Below, one piece after another: positions 43,397 through 53,900 of a stretch of DNA of 64,000 nucleotides; the first letter of the stretch is position 1; each line of letters starts with the position of its first letter. The translations under genes were made by a program, and so were the position numbers. Origin of the DNA: Emticicia aquatilis (GTDB taxonomy: Bacteria; Bacteroidota; Bacteroidia; Cytophagales; Spirosomataceae); contig NZ_BMKK01000013.1 in NCBI RefSeq assembly GCF_014644295.1, positions 1-64,000 of the forward strand, read 5' to 3'. Below the pieces are notes generated by a model. That model made no database searches and was not told where the DNA came from. It saw only the letters and a list, made by a program, of their open reading frames with translations.

Positions 43397-45427
43397 TCAC
43401 TTATAACTCAGTCCAGCACCGAATTTGAATAGAGCATAATTTGGCTCCAAATAACCAGGTACATCTGATTTATTTTCTTGTACTGCTTTTTCTGAGACTG
43501 GTATCGAAAAAGGCATCTTTCCTGTTGGGTTGAATGCTCCACTTACAATATCCAAAAGTGCATCTTGTGTTGTTCCAAAAGTTGCTAAAATTGACTTGGC
43601 TTTGCCCTTATCAATCTCGCCAATTACCCAAGGATTTGTAAAGTTGATTGCCAAAATGGTTGGTTTTGCATTCAAAATTTCGTTCACATGGGCTACGTCA
43701 ACTTTGTTTTTCGAAAGACTTAGTTCGATAGGTTGCCCGCCCGAGCTAAACAAACCACCAGCACTCGGAATTAGCCATAAAAGCACCACATCGGCTTCTT
43801 CTTTGGTCGAAACAAATTCGATGTTTGGGTTTTGGATAGTTGGCTTATTTACATTGATTGCCGAAGTTTGAGCTTGTCCTCTTCCGCTACTTTCTTTGTA
43901 AGTTTCAAAATACACTTTTGTGCGGCTACCATCGGCTTTCTTTGAAATCGGCAATAGTTTTTCGTCATTTCTGAGCAAAACAATTGATTTTCTGAGAGCC
44001 AAATCTGCTTTTTTCTGAAACTCAGCATTTCCAACTGTTTTTACCGCATTTTCTACATCAACATAAGGATTTTCAAATAAACCCAAATCAAATTTTTCTT
44101 TCAATAATTTGGCAATAGATTCATTGATTCTGTCTTCTGTTACCATTCCTTTCTTGACAGTTTCGAGTAGAAGAGCAGGGTCAGCTCCGCCCGAGAAAAT
44201 ATCTACACCAGCATCGAGAGCTTTTTTATAGCGTTCGGTAATCGTAAGATTTTCAACTCCCCACGGCATCATGTCAATCGGGCCAGTATCAGAGTTGATA
44301 ATACCTTTGAAACCGAGTTTTTTGCGTAATAAGTCTTGAATAATGGCTTTATTATAAGAAAAACCTACGGCTTCCATACTTTTATCCTTTGGAGCTGAAT
44401 AATATGGCATGATAGAAGAAGTTCCTGCATCAATGGCCGCTTTGAAAGGTTTTACGTGATAATCAAACATTCCGCCTGGGTAATGAGCATACTTTCCCCA
44501 ATCGAAGTGCGAATCTTGTCCGCCCTCCTGTGGGCCTCCACCTGGGAAATGTTTGGTAGTCATTGCTACCGAGTTTTTATTGAGTTTTGTGCCTTGAAAG
44601 CCCAAAACTATCTCACGAATCATGTTGGAAGCTAAATCGGCATCTTCACCAAAGGTTCCTTCCGTACGTTGCCAACGTGGTTCGGTCGATAAGTCAGCCA
44701 TGTACATATAGCCTTTTCTGAGTCCAACCGAAGCCCATTCTTTGGCGGCAATTTCGGCAAACTCACGAGTCAATTTCAAATCTCGCATGGCAGCCATGCC
44801 TAATTCTCCTGGCCATTTTGAGAAAACTGTTGTACCTACGCTCAAACCGACTGAGGCATCAACCGTTACATGGTTTCGTGGATTTGAGGCAACAATCGCT
44901 GGAATTCCCAAACGTGAGGTTTCGCACAATGCCTGCAAATTATTCGACCAATCGGCCATTGTTTTGGCACTTGTATTTGCTCGCAAAATAAAATGACGCA
45001 GATGAAAGTTCATCACACCTTTGGTTGTTCCTGCCGACGACATCATCGGTACAGCCAAAGGCTTGCGAGTGAACATATTGTTGGGCTGAATCAAATCTTC
45101 TTCATTAAACCCACTCGAAATTTCGGTTCTTGGGGCATTTGCCTGAAAGACATTATCGCCCGCCATACGAGTAGTGCTGATAATCATGAAGCCGATTTTT
45201 TCTTCAAGGGTCATCTGCGAAATCAAATCCTTGATGCGGGCTTCTTGCGGTAAACGCCAATCTTCGTATTTATCAAGTTTACCGTTTTTATTGAGGTCTT
45301 TAAATTCTAAACCGTTGACTTTCAGTGTTTTCACCGAACGATACCCCAATGTGGGTTGTACGGGCTTTTGGGCATAACCGACCGTTGCACAAAACAGAGC
45401 AACTCCAATAAAATGTATTTTTTTCAT
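43397..45427 (-). CDS. Glycoside hydrolase family 3 enzyme
   Basis: A 676-residue exported enzyme with signal peptide (MKKIHFIGVALFCATVGYAQ). The N-terminal barrel shows MTLEEKIGFMIIS, VAMTTKHFPGGGPQEGGQDSHFDWG and the nucleophile region GFKGIINSDTGPIDMMPWG (Asp in NSDTG). The second domain, from about residue 480, has the usual RKSIVLLRNDEKLLPI pattern and ends in GAGLSYK. GH3 enzymes remove terminal beta-linked glucose, xylose or GlcNAc. The next genes are a DUF1080 protein upstream and a Gfo/Idh oxidoreductase downstream, on the same strand with short gaps, so it is part of a glycan-use operon. Confidence 0.92.
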   Translation of the reverse strand: MKKIHFIGVALFCATVGYAQKPVQPTLGYRSVKTLKVNGLEFKDLNKNGKLDKYEDWRLPQEARIKDLISQMTLEEKIGFMIISTTRMAGDNVFQANAPRTEISSGFNEEDLIQPNNMFTRKPLAVPMMSSAGTTKGVMNFHLRHFILRANTSAKTMADWSNNLQALCETSRLGIPAIVASNPRNHVTVDASVGLSVGTTVFSKWPGELGMAAMRDLKLTREFAEIAAKEWASVGLRKGYMYMADLSTEPRWQRTEGTFGEDADLASNMIREIVLGFQGTKLNKNSVAMTTKHFPGGGPQEGGQDSHFDWGKYAHYPGGMFDYHVKPFKAAIDAGTSSIMPYYSAPKDKSMEAVGFSYNKAIIQDLLRKKLGFKGIINSDTGPIDMMPWGVENLTITERYKKALDAGVDIFSGGADPALLLETVKKGMVTEDRINESIAKLLKEKFDLGLFENPYVDVENAVKTVGNAEFQKKADLALRKSIVLLRNDEKLLPISKKADGSRTKVYFETYKESSGRGQAQTSAINVNKPTIQNPNIEFVSTKEEADVVLLWLIPSAGGLFSSGGQPIELSLSKNKVDVAHVNEILNAKPTILAINFTNPWVIGEIDKGKAKSILATFGTTQDALLDIVSGAFNPTGKMPFSIPVSEKAVQENKSDVPGYLEPNYALFKFGAGLSYK

Positions 45428-45459
45428 GATAGGTTAAATAGATGGCGTTGAAAAATGAT

Positions 45460-46833
45460 TTATTTCAATTCACGGATTTTGATATTTCTGAATGAAACAT
45501 TATTGCCGTGGTCTTGAAGCAAAATATTGCCTTTATCACCTGCACCAAAGCCGTTATAATCTTTGTATTTTGAACGAGCGACTAAGGCATTGAAAATATT
45601 GCTTTTACGCTCATACTCAACCACTTTGAAGCCATTTAGCCAGTGCTGAACGATATTATTTGGATAAACAATTACACGGCCTTGATTCCAATCACCAATT
45701 TTCTTGATGAAACGTCTGTCCATTTTCAAATCTTTGTCGATTTTGTAAGAAGGAATCAAATCGTATAAACTCGCCAACGTACGATTTCCAACTGCTCCCA
45801 TTTTTGCATCGGGGTGCTTTTCGTCGTCAAGCACTTGGAATTCAAGTCCGATACCTGATTTTCCGTTAGAATCAAATGCTTCGTTTACGAAATATTTCAC
45901 CCCTGAGTTAGCACCTTCGGTGAGTTTAAATTCAAAAACTAACTCAAATGCACCAAATTGTTCATTCGTAACAATATCGTTACCAGTTTCTGAGCCATCT
46001 GATGGACTAACATTGATTGTGCCGTCAACTACTGCCCAGTGTTGTTTTGGCATTTCTGTTCCGTGAACGGCTCTCCAACCAGTGAAATCTTTACCATTGA
46101 AAAGCATTTTGAAACCTTGTGCTTTTTCTTGTTCTGAAAGATTATTCAAAAGTAAATTTACAACTGGGCAATTATCAAGCGGACTTGGTTTGAGGTTTTC
46201 GGTTTGAATTTTGATGTTTTTCCAACGAATTTTCATGCCTTCTTTCATTGGTCCGTAGATTGAGTGTACTTGCAAACCAATAAAACCTTGGGCAGTCATA
46301 TCGTCAATTACATGGGCAGTCGGCACACCATTGATGAAAGTGCGAAGTGTATTTCCAATGGCTTCGATGCGGTATTTATTCCACTGACCAACTGGCTTGA
46401 AAGCTTTTTTACCTTCGGGATTGTTATTTGGAATATACAACCAATCGCGACGGCCTTCATCATAAATAGCACCCGACCAAGCTCTTGGTGAAGGGTCAAC
46501 TTCCATTTGATAGCCATGCACACGACCTTCTTTATAGTCAGGTTTTGAAAGGCTGCGGAACTGTACGCCACCGTTCATTTCGTCATCAAGTTTGAGGTCG
46601 AGTTCGAGGATAAAATCGCCGTAGTCTTTTTCGGTGCAGAGGAATGAGTTTGGAGTGTCTTTTACGGTTGTACCAACTATTTCACCATTTTCTACTGTAT
46701 ATGTAGCTTTGCCTCCACGTTGTGTCCAGCCTTTTAAATCTTTACCATTAAATAGGTTTGTCCACTTTTGGGCAGAAGCATTAAAAAATGCACCAAAAGC
46801 TAATAAAACAACAAGTGTTTTCTTCATTTTCAT
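45460..46833 (-). CDS. Two-domain DUF1080 protein (3-keto-glycoside hydrolase-like)
   Basis: A 457-residue exported protein; I use the ATG at 46833, which starts MKMKKTLVVLLAFGAFFNASAQ. It has two DUF1080 (3-keto-disaccharide hydrolase) domains. Domain one spans residues about 20-205 (WTNLFNGKDLKGWTQRGGKATYTVENGEIVG), domain two 240-457 (FKMLFNGKDFTGWRAVHG, NGKSGIGLEFQVLDDEKHPDAKMGAVGNRTLASLYDL). DUF1080 members adopt a concanavalin-like fold, and some cleave glycosides whose sugar has been oxidised at C3. The gene starts a minus-strand run with a GH3 enzyme and a Gfo/Idh oxidoreductase, the set expected for that chemistry. It is divergent from the OYE gene. Confidence 0.88.
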   Translation of the reverse strand: MKMKKTLVVLLAFGAFFNASAQKWTNLFNGKDLKGWTQRGGKATYTVENGEIVGTTVKDTPNSFLCTEKDYGDFILELDLKLDDEMNGGVQFRSLSKPDYKEGRVHGYQMEVDPSPRAWSGAIYDEGRRDWLYIPNNNPEGKKAFKPVGQWNKYRIEAIGNTLRTFINGVPTAHVIDDMTAQGFIGLQVHSIYGPMKEGMKIRWKNIKIQTENLKPSPLDNCPVVNLLLNNLSEQEKAQGFKMLFNGKDFTGWRAVHGTEMPKQHWAVVDGTINVSPSDGSETGNDIVTNEQFGAFELVFEFKLTEGANSGVKYFVNEAFDSNGKSGIGLEFQVLDDEKHPDAKMGAVGNRTLASLYDLIPSYKIDKDLKMDRRFIKKIGDWNQGRVIVYPNNIVQHWLNGFKVVEYERKSNIFNALVARSKYKDYNGFGAGDKGNILLQDHGNNVSFRNIKIRELK

Positions 46834-47064
46834 TGTAAATAAATTGATTGAATAATGAATCAAAATTAGTGATTAAACGAATACCAATCTAATATCTATT
46901 TAACCAAAAATATTAAGATTTTGATATTTAATTGACCTAATTTCAGTATTTATAGTCAATATTTAAGTATTTGTTCTGACCGTAAACCAACAAAAGAAAC
47001 TAATCGGCCGAAAAAACGATTTTCTATGTATTAGTTTTCACTTCATTCAATAAAGATATAACTC

Positions 47065-48135
47065 ATGGAAGAAATAACTCTTTTTTCTCCGCTCCAAATA
47101 AAGGGTGTTACCCTTAAAAATAGAATCGTGATGTCGCCGATGTGCCAATATTCGGCTACCGATGGTTTTTTGGATGATTGGCATTTTGTGCATTTAGGTA
47201 GCCGAGCCGTTGGTGGTGCTGGATTGATAATTACAGAAGCAATGGCGGTTTCGCCCGAAGGAAGGATTTCGGCAGGAGATTTGGGCTTGTGGAAAGACGA
47301 ACACATTGCCCCAATTCGCCGAATTACAGATTTTATTCACAAACAAGGCTCAGTTGCGGGTGTGCAACTCGCTCATGCAGGCTATAAAGCAAGTTCGGCA
47401 GCACCGTGGGAAGGTGGAAAATATGTTTCGACAGAAGAAGGTGGCTGGCAACCAGTTTCGCCGAGTGCTACTTTATTGACCGACCAAAAAACTTACTCAA
47501 AAGAGCTAACAAAGGCTGATATTGAACAAATCGTTGAAGATTTTAAACAAGCAGCCAAGCGTGCTATTGAGGCAGGTTTTAAGGTTATAGAAATTCATGC
47601 GGCACATGGTTATTTGTTGAATGAGTTTCTTTCGCCAGTAGCCAACAGACGAGCTGATGAGTTTGGAGGAAGTTTTGAAAACCGTTCGAGGGCATTGATG
47701 CTGGTGATTGATGCTGTGAAAGAAGTCGTTCCGACTGAAACACCGTTATTGGTCAGAATTTCGGCCACCGATTGGCGTGCCGATGGTTGGAAAATTGAAG
47801 ATTCTGTTCGACTTTCAGCTATTTTGAAAGAAAAAGGAATTGATTTGATTGATTGTTCGACGGGTGGATTTGTCGCTCCGAAAGAAATTCCGATTGCTCC
47901 AAATTATCAAGTACCTTTCGCCGAAGAAATAAAAGCCAAAATTGGCATAAAGACAGGAGCAGTCGGACTAATCACTTCGGCCGAGCAAGCCAATGAAATT
48001 ATAAGTTCGGGGAAAGCAGATTTGGTATTTTTGGCTAGAGAATTACTGCGTAATCCATATTTTCCGCAAAGTGCAGCTCATGAACTGGGTTTTGATATTG
48101 AGTTGCCGAGCCAATATTTGAGAGGGAAGAAATAA
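47065..48135 (+). CDS. NADH:flavin oxidoreductase (OYE family, YqjM-like)
   Basis: A 356-residue FMN-dependent ene-reductase of the old yellow enzyme family. It has LFSPLQIKGVTLKNRIVMSPMCQYSATDGF near the N-terminus (with the Cys typical of the thermophilic/YqjM subgroup), GVQLAHAGYKAS, EIHAAHGYLLNEFLSPVANRRADEFGGSFENRSR (substrate His and FMN contacts) and a GLITSAEQANEI close. The enzyme reduces alkenes of unsaturated carbonyl compounds. It is divergent from the DUF1080 gene and convergent with an isomerase gene. A relation to the surrounding sugar locus is not obvious. Confidence 0.92.
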   Translation: MEEITLFSPLQIKGVTLKNRIVMSPMCQYSATDGFLDDWHFVHLGSRAVGGAGLIITEAMAVSPEGRISAGDLGLWKDEHIAPIRRITDFIHKQGSVAGVQLAHAGYKASSAAPWEGGKYVSTEEGGWQPVSPSATLLTDQKTYSKELTKADIEQIVEDFKQAAKRAIEAGFKVIEIHAAHGYLLNEFLSPVANRRADEFGGSFENRSRALMLVIDAVKEVVPTETPLLVRISATDWRADGWKIEDSVRLSAILKEKGIDLIDCSTGGFVAPKEIPIAPNYQVPFAEEIKAKIGIKTGAVGLITSAEQANEIISSGKADLVFLARELLRNPYFPQSAAHELGFDIELPSQYLRGKK

Positions 48136-48165
48136 AGGCGAACAGAATGTTCGCCCCACATAGGT

Positions 48166-49050
48166 TTAGAAGTTTACTTTAATAGACTCCAGGTATTTTT
48201 TGCTGGTTTGGCCGCATTCGAGAGCAGTGCGGCCTTTTACTGGCACCGAGTCAAGCTCAATGATATTCCAGCCTTTGAATTTAATCTTTTCTAAATTCTC
48301 AAAAATTGCAGGAAAATCTACTCTTCCTTGTCCCAACTCTACAAACTGATAACCAGACTTTGAGTCGGTTACTTTCGTATCTTTTATATGCGTTGCGTAC
48401 AAAATGTCTTTGTATTTTAGCACCGCATCGGCTGCATTTCCTCCGCCTTGCGTGTAGTGAGCCACATCCAACAATGCCAAAATATATTTATGATTCATCT
48501 CGTTGAAGATAATATCTACTTCTTCGGGGGTTTCGCCGAGTTGATTCATGTGATTGTGATAAGCTGGCTGAATGCCCGTTTCGCCTTTTACAACCTTTGC
48601 TACTTCACTCATGTTTTTGGCGTATCTTTTTAATTCTTCTGTAGTTGGAAGGCGGTCTTTCGGACGAGAATTATTGGTTATTTGCAAAGAATTGCCACCC
48701 AAAGCTTTGATGAATTTTGCGTGATTAAGGTGCGTTTCGATATCTTTTGAAATATCATCTTGAATACTCACATTTCCACTCGAAAACATCGCCAACGTTA
48801 GTTTGTTTTTAACGAGTGTATCTTTCAATTCTTGTGGTTTATCCTTGAATGGAGCATAAGTATTAGCTCTTAGTTGGATTCCTTTGAAACCCAGAGCGGC
48901 AATATCGCCGATGGCTACTAAATCATTTCCATTCCAAGTAATAGCCGAGTAAGCTATTTTGTATTTGCTTTTTGCGGCAAAAGCATCAATAGATAGCATT
49001 GAAGAAGCTGTCAGTAACGATGCTTGTGTAAGAAAATCTCTTCTGTTCAT
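48166..49050 (-). CDS. Sugar phosphate isomerase/epimerase-like TIM barrel, Tat-exported
   Basis: A 294-residue protein with a twin-arginine signal (MNRRDFLTQASLLTASSMLSIDAFA). The rest is an AP-endonuclease-2/xylose-isomerase-like TIM barrel: GFKGIQLRANTYAP, LTLAMFSSGNVS, QPAYHNHMNQLGETPEEVD (metal-binding His-Asn-His), LALLDVAHYTQGG, YATHIKDTKV and a late VELGQGRVDFPAIFENL. These proteins isomerise or epimerise sugars, some acting on 3-keto sugars. It follows the susCD genes past a terminator and precedes the DUF1080/GH3/Gfo-Idh region, so it belongs to the same carbohydrate locus. The substrate is inferred only. Confidence 0.85.
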   Translation of the reverse strand: MNRRDFLTQASLLTASSMLSIDAFAAKSKYKIAYSAITWNGNDLVAIGDIAALGFKGIQLRANTYAPFKDKPQELKDTLVKNKLTLAMFSSGNVSIQDDISKDIETHLNHAKFIKALGGNSLQITNNSRPKDRLPTTEELKRYAKNMSEVAKVVKGETGIQPAYHNHMNQLGETPEEVDIIFNEMNHKYILALLDVAHYTQGGGNAADAVLKYKDILYATHIKDTKVTDSKSGYQFVELGQGRVDFPAIFENLEKIKFKGWNIIELDSVPVKGRTALECGQTSKKYLESIKVNF

Positions 49051-49152
49051 AGTTTTAAATAGATGGATAAAGGCGAATGATTTTTTAGAGGGTTGAATTT
49101 ACAAAAAATGTGGACTAAAAACTTAAAAAATAAAACAGAAACTCTCAGAAAA

Positions 49153-49186
49153 AAAGAGGACTCCTCGAAGTGGAGGAGTCTCTCTG
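49153..49186 (-). terminator. Terminator after susD
   Basis: GAGGACTCCTC (49156-49166) pairs with GAGGAGTCTCTC after a GAAGTG loop. On the minus strand it is followed by CTTTTTTTCTG. It lies about 30 bases after the susD stop codon at 49217. Confidence 0.8.
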
Positions 49187-49216
49187 GATACTATGATGAA
49201 ACAAATCTACTAAATA

Positions 49217-50899
49217 TTAATATCCTGGGTTTTGTGCAAAAACACCAGCATTTGAACGGTCGATTTGAGTTTGAGGAATCGGACGAACATAGTGTTTGTC
49301 GGCTATGTTTGTTGCTGCCTGAGGGTTATATTTTTTTACTCGGTCAACCAATAAGCCCCAACGTTTCAAGTCCAACCAACGAGTTTGCTCACCTGCCAAT
49401 TCTCTTGCACGCTCTTCGATTAAAAAGTCCATTGTCATTTCTTTGTCAGTAATCAACATAGCATCTTTTTTTCCAGGCCATCCAGCTCTTTGACGAACCA
49501 TGTTGATAGCTTTTGTAGCTTCTGATACGTTCCCAGCTTTTAATTGAGCTTCTGCCAACATCAAGTAAACATCAGCCAAACGGAAAACGAAATAATCACG
49601 GCTACCAGGTTCCCAAGTTAAGTCTGGGCGTTTTGTATCGAAGAATTTAGTCAATGTCGGGAACAAAGCTTCACTATAAGCACTTGGAACTAATACTTGG
49701 TATTTTTTCTTAGCACGCTCTTCTTTCGACATTTCGTAACCTGGGATAAAGATAGCTGTATCACCTGCTGCGAATGAGATTTTAGACTTAGAGTTATCAA
49801 ACGATGCGTTTAGGTTAGTACCTGGGTTATTGCTCAACCATGTATCACGGAATGTTTTCTTGTAACGAGAGTCATTTGTACGGTCTTTGAAACAAACATC
49901 TAACAAATAAGCAGTTGGACGTAAACGCTTAAACGGACGACCATAAAATATATCACGCTTCATACCTGGTTGTACGTCATATTGCATACCGAAGAAAAGG
50001 TGTAGGTTATTTCCTCCATTTGCTGCTGCAACAGTATTAGTAAGGTTAGTCAATAGGTCAGAAGTATATTGAACTGCAAACACAACTTCACTATTCACTT
50101 GGTTGTTTTCGTCAAAAACACTTGCAAAATCATCTAATAACTTATAGCCGTAAGCCGTAGTTACAGTTTTACACAATTCGGCTGCTTTCGTGAAATCATC
50201 GGCAGCTTTTGCTGATGAATATCCTTTAGCCAAATATACCTTTGCTAAAAGAGTTTCGGCAGCAGGTTTTGTAGCACGACCATAATCAGACGATTGAGCT
50301 TTTGCTTCCAATGCAGGAATAGCCTCGTTCAAATCTTTGATGATAGCAGCATACATTTCTGCATCAGATGCTCTTTTTGTTTCTTTAGTTGGAGCAAGTG
50401 TCTCAGTCAATCTTAAATCAACACCACCAAATTGTTGGTGCAAGATATAATAATAGTGAGCTCTCAAGAATTTTGCCTCAGCAACTCTTAGTTTTTTGAT
50501 TGCTTCAGTAACTGTCGCTGCTGGAGCTCTATCAATTACGGCATTACAAGTATTGATACCACGGTAAAGTTCGTCCCAAGTATTTCCTAAATAATCAACA
50601 GTTGGTTGTAGTTGAGTATCGTAGAAATGGAATCCTTTATAACCACCATCGGCACCAGTAGCATAAATGTCAGTACCGTATTCGGTCATTGTTAGACCCT
50701 GCTGCGTTCCATAATAGTATCTAAGAGAAGAATACGCAGATTTTACGGCATCTTCAAATCCCTTAGGTGTATTGATGTAGTCGTTACCGATTCCTGATAC
50801 TACGGTTTCATCCAAAATATCTTTACATGATTGGCTCGTAAATAGTAAAGCCACAACACCAAAGATTTTGATTGGTTTTAATATATTATTTAATTTCAT
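49217..50899 (-). CDS. susD: SusD/RagB-family surface glycan-binding lipoprotein
   Basis: A 560-residue lipoprotein, with the lipobox in LLFTSQSCKDIL (Cys at about residue 26). It shows the SusD helical TPR-like core (segments VAEAKFLRAHYYYILHQQFGGVDL and KPAAETLLAKVYLAKGYSS) and the conserved C-terminal part FLIEERARELAGEQTRWLDLKRW. It binds a saccharide at the cell surface and delivers it to the SusC channel next to it. The gene follows susC with a 39-base gap. Substrate range is unknown; the neighbouring DUF1080, GH3 and isomerase genes hint at a beta-glycoside. Confidence 0.94.
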   Translation of the reverse strand: MKLNNILKPIKIFGVVALLFTSQSCKDILDETVVSGIGNDYINTPKGFEDAVKSAYSSLRYYYGTQQGLTMTEYGTDIYATGADGGYKGFHFYDTQLQPTVDYLGNTWDELYRGINTCNAVIDRAPAATVTEAIKKLRVAEAKFLRAHYYYILHQQFGGVDLRLTETLAPTKETKRASDAEMYAAIIKDLNEAIPALEAKAQSSDYGRATKPAAETLLAKVYLAKGYSSAKAADDFTKAAELCKTVTTAYGYKLLDDFASVFDENNQVNSEVVFAVQYTSDLLTNLTNTVAAANGGNNLHLFFGMQYDVQPGMKRDIFYGRPFKRLRPTAYLLDVCFKDRTNDSRYKKTFRDTWLSNNPGTNLNASFDNSKSKISFAAGDTAIFIPGYEMSKEERAKKKYQVLVPSAYSEALFPTLTKFFDTKRPDLTWEPGSRDYFVFRLADVYLMLAEAQLKAGNVSEATKAINMVRQRAGWPGKKDAMLITDKEMTMDFLIEERARELAGEQTRWLDLKRWGLLVDRVKKYNPQAATNIADKHYVRPIPQTQIDRSNAGVFAQNPGY

Positions 50900-50938
50900 T
50901 TTTTTAATGTTTTAAAATCCCTTGTTTAAATCTTTCAA

Positions 50939-53900
50939 TTAGAATCTAATGTTCAAACCAACTGTTGTAACCGATGTTGCTGGTGTAACACCCGCTCCAA
51001 CGTTTGTTGTACCATTACCTGCTGAAGTAATAGTTGCTTCTGGGTCGATACCATTGTATTTGCTACGGTATTCAGACCAGATTTTTGGTTGTTGAATACT
51101 TGAGAACAAACGTAAAGATTCCATTCCGAGTTTTTTCGCAACACTTTGAGGGAAAGTATAACCGAAGTTAATGTTTCTTAATTTGACGAAAGTACCATCA
51201 AAATAAATCAAAGTAGTATTATACTGAGGGAATTCTTGTGTGCTAAACGGACGAGGGAACTCATTAGTTGGATTGTTTGGAGTCCAATAGTCAACTTTGA
51301 TTTGTTGGTAACGACCAGCCAATGCGTTGTTGTTTTGGTGGAAACCACTCACAATCATATTTCCGAAACGACCAAATAAGAATGCCGATAAGTCAAATCC
51401 TTTGTAAGAAAATCTTGTTGTGAAACCAGCACTAAAGTTAGGAATATCTGAACCTAATAAAACTCTGTCAGCAGCTGTAATTGCACCGTCACCGTTAGTA
51501 TCTTGTACTTTAACTTGTCCAACACCTGCTCCAAGTGGGTTTGCTTTGTCACCAGGATAGAATTTAGCTGCTTCTTCTTTCTCATTCAACTGCCAGATAC
51601 CTACTTTTTTGTAATCATAGTATGAGTTCAATGGTTGACCAATGAACCAGCGGTTTCCTAAGTCATCAACTTTTCCATTGTAAAGAGAAACGATTTCTTC
51701 TTTATTTTTAGTGAAAGTGAAGTCAGTAGTCCATTTGAAACCACCAGCTGTGTTCACGTTTACAGTTGTGAAACCTAACTCGATACCTTTATTACGAGTT
51801 TGACCTACGTTACGAGTTACAGCACTAAAGCCGATTGAACCTGGTAATTGGTCAGACAATAATAAGTCAGTAGTGTTAGTTTCATACAATTCTAATGAAC
51901 CTTGGATTTTTCCTCTCAAGAAACTGAAGTCTAAACCGATGTTGGCAGTTGCCGAAGTTTCCCATTTCAAATCAGGATTTCCGATAGTGTTCGGACGGTA
52001 ACCGTAAGCTGCTGTATTTCCCCAAGCGTAAACCGTTCTGCTCAACAAACCTTGTGTTTGGTAAGGTGCAACCCCTTGGTTACCCACTTTACCCCAACCT
52101 GCTCTCAATTTCAATAAATCTAACCATGGAATTTGCTTCATGAATGCTTCGTTGCTGATATTCCAACCTAAAGCGATACCTGGGAAATTACCATATTTAG
52201 TGTTCTCACCGAAACGGCTTGAACCATCACGACGCATAGTAGCAGTCAATAAATATTTATCATTGAAGTCGTAGTTGATACGAGCCATATATGAGTTGAT
52301 AGTCCATTCACTTAAAAAACTACCTACAGCTAACACTGCACTTGCATTACCTAAGTTATAGAACTGTTGCGTTTCAGCAGGAATACCTTGTACATCAGTT
52401 GAATATCTTTCAAAATTATCTCTTTGGATAGATTGTAATAACGTTACACCAAGGTTATGCTTTTGAGCGAATGTTTTGTTATAAGTTACAACGTTTTCAA
52501 GTGTCCAGTTGAAACCAAAGTTATTGCTGGCAGATGCTGTAGGGTCTCCATATTTACGAGCATTTGTGGCAGCTCCAATGAAGCGACCTGACCTTGAAAG
52601 CGTAAAGTCTGGACCAAAGTTGATACGATATTTTAAACCTTCAATGATTTTAAACTCCGTGTAAAGACTATTGAAAATTCTGTATTTTTTAGTATTATCT
52701 ACTTGGGCACCTGGAACAATCTCAGCCAATGGGTTTGTCAATAAGGCATCATTGGTTTGTGAAAAAATGATATTGCCATTATCATCGTAAGGGCGACCTA
52801 ATGGGTTTTGATTGATTGTAAATTGATATGGGTTCAAGTTTTCACCATTTCTGATACTATACATTGTATATGAAGAAAGACCAACTTTCAACCAGCTATT
52901 GATGTTATGGTCGATGTTTGCTCTTAACGACATACGAGTATAATCTAAGCCATCAGAGATACCTTTATCTTGGAAGAATCCACCTGATATATAAAACTGT
53001 GTTTTATCGTTTCCACCTTGTACACCCAATGAGTGATTTTGCATAATACCATTGTGCAAAATCAAGTCTTGGTAGTTTGTGTTTCTACCAGCCGCAAGAC
53101 CAGCTGCTACGGCAGGGTCACCACCGAGTACCGCTACTTTAGCATCGGCAGCTGCATCAGCTACACCAGTTGGAACTGGGTTACCGTTTGCGTCTTTGTA
53201 GTTATTTGTAGCACGATATGCTTCACGTACGTACTCTGCAAATTCTGCACCATTGAACAATTGAATTTTATCAAGCGGTTTCGAAACACCACCGTAAGTA
53301 TCAAATGTTACAACAGTTTTACCTTTTACTGCCCCTCTTTTAGTTGTTACAAGCACAACACCGTTTGCACCTCTCGCACCATAAATGGCCGTTGCAGTTG
53401 CATCTTTCAAAACCTCAATTGATTGAATATCGCTTGGGTTCATATCTTCATAACCCGCTGACAATGGAATACCATCTACTACATAGAGAGGGTCGTTACC
53501 AGCATTGAATGAACGACGGCCACGAATCAAGATTTTTGGTGTTGAACCTGGTTTTGAACCTGACTGCGAAACATCAACCCCTGCTGTTCTACCTTGAAGA
53601 GCTTGGCCAAGGTTAGTGATAGGCATCTCAGTAATTTGCTTTGCAGATACTTGAGAGATAGCACCAGTTGTTTGGCTTTTCTTTTGCGAACCATAACCAA
53701 CAACGATAACTTCGCTCAACGCAGCAGCATCTTCTTCTAATGCGACATTAATGTTGTTTTGGCTTCCCACTTTCACTTCCTGTGCTTTGTAACCAATGTA
53801 GCTAAATACTAATGTAGCATTGTTAGCTGCTTGTACCGAAAACTTTCCTGCAGCATCAGAGATTGCTCCTTGTGCTGTGCCTTTTACTGTTACGCTCACA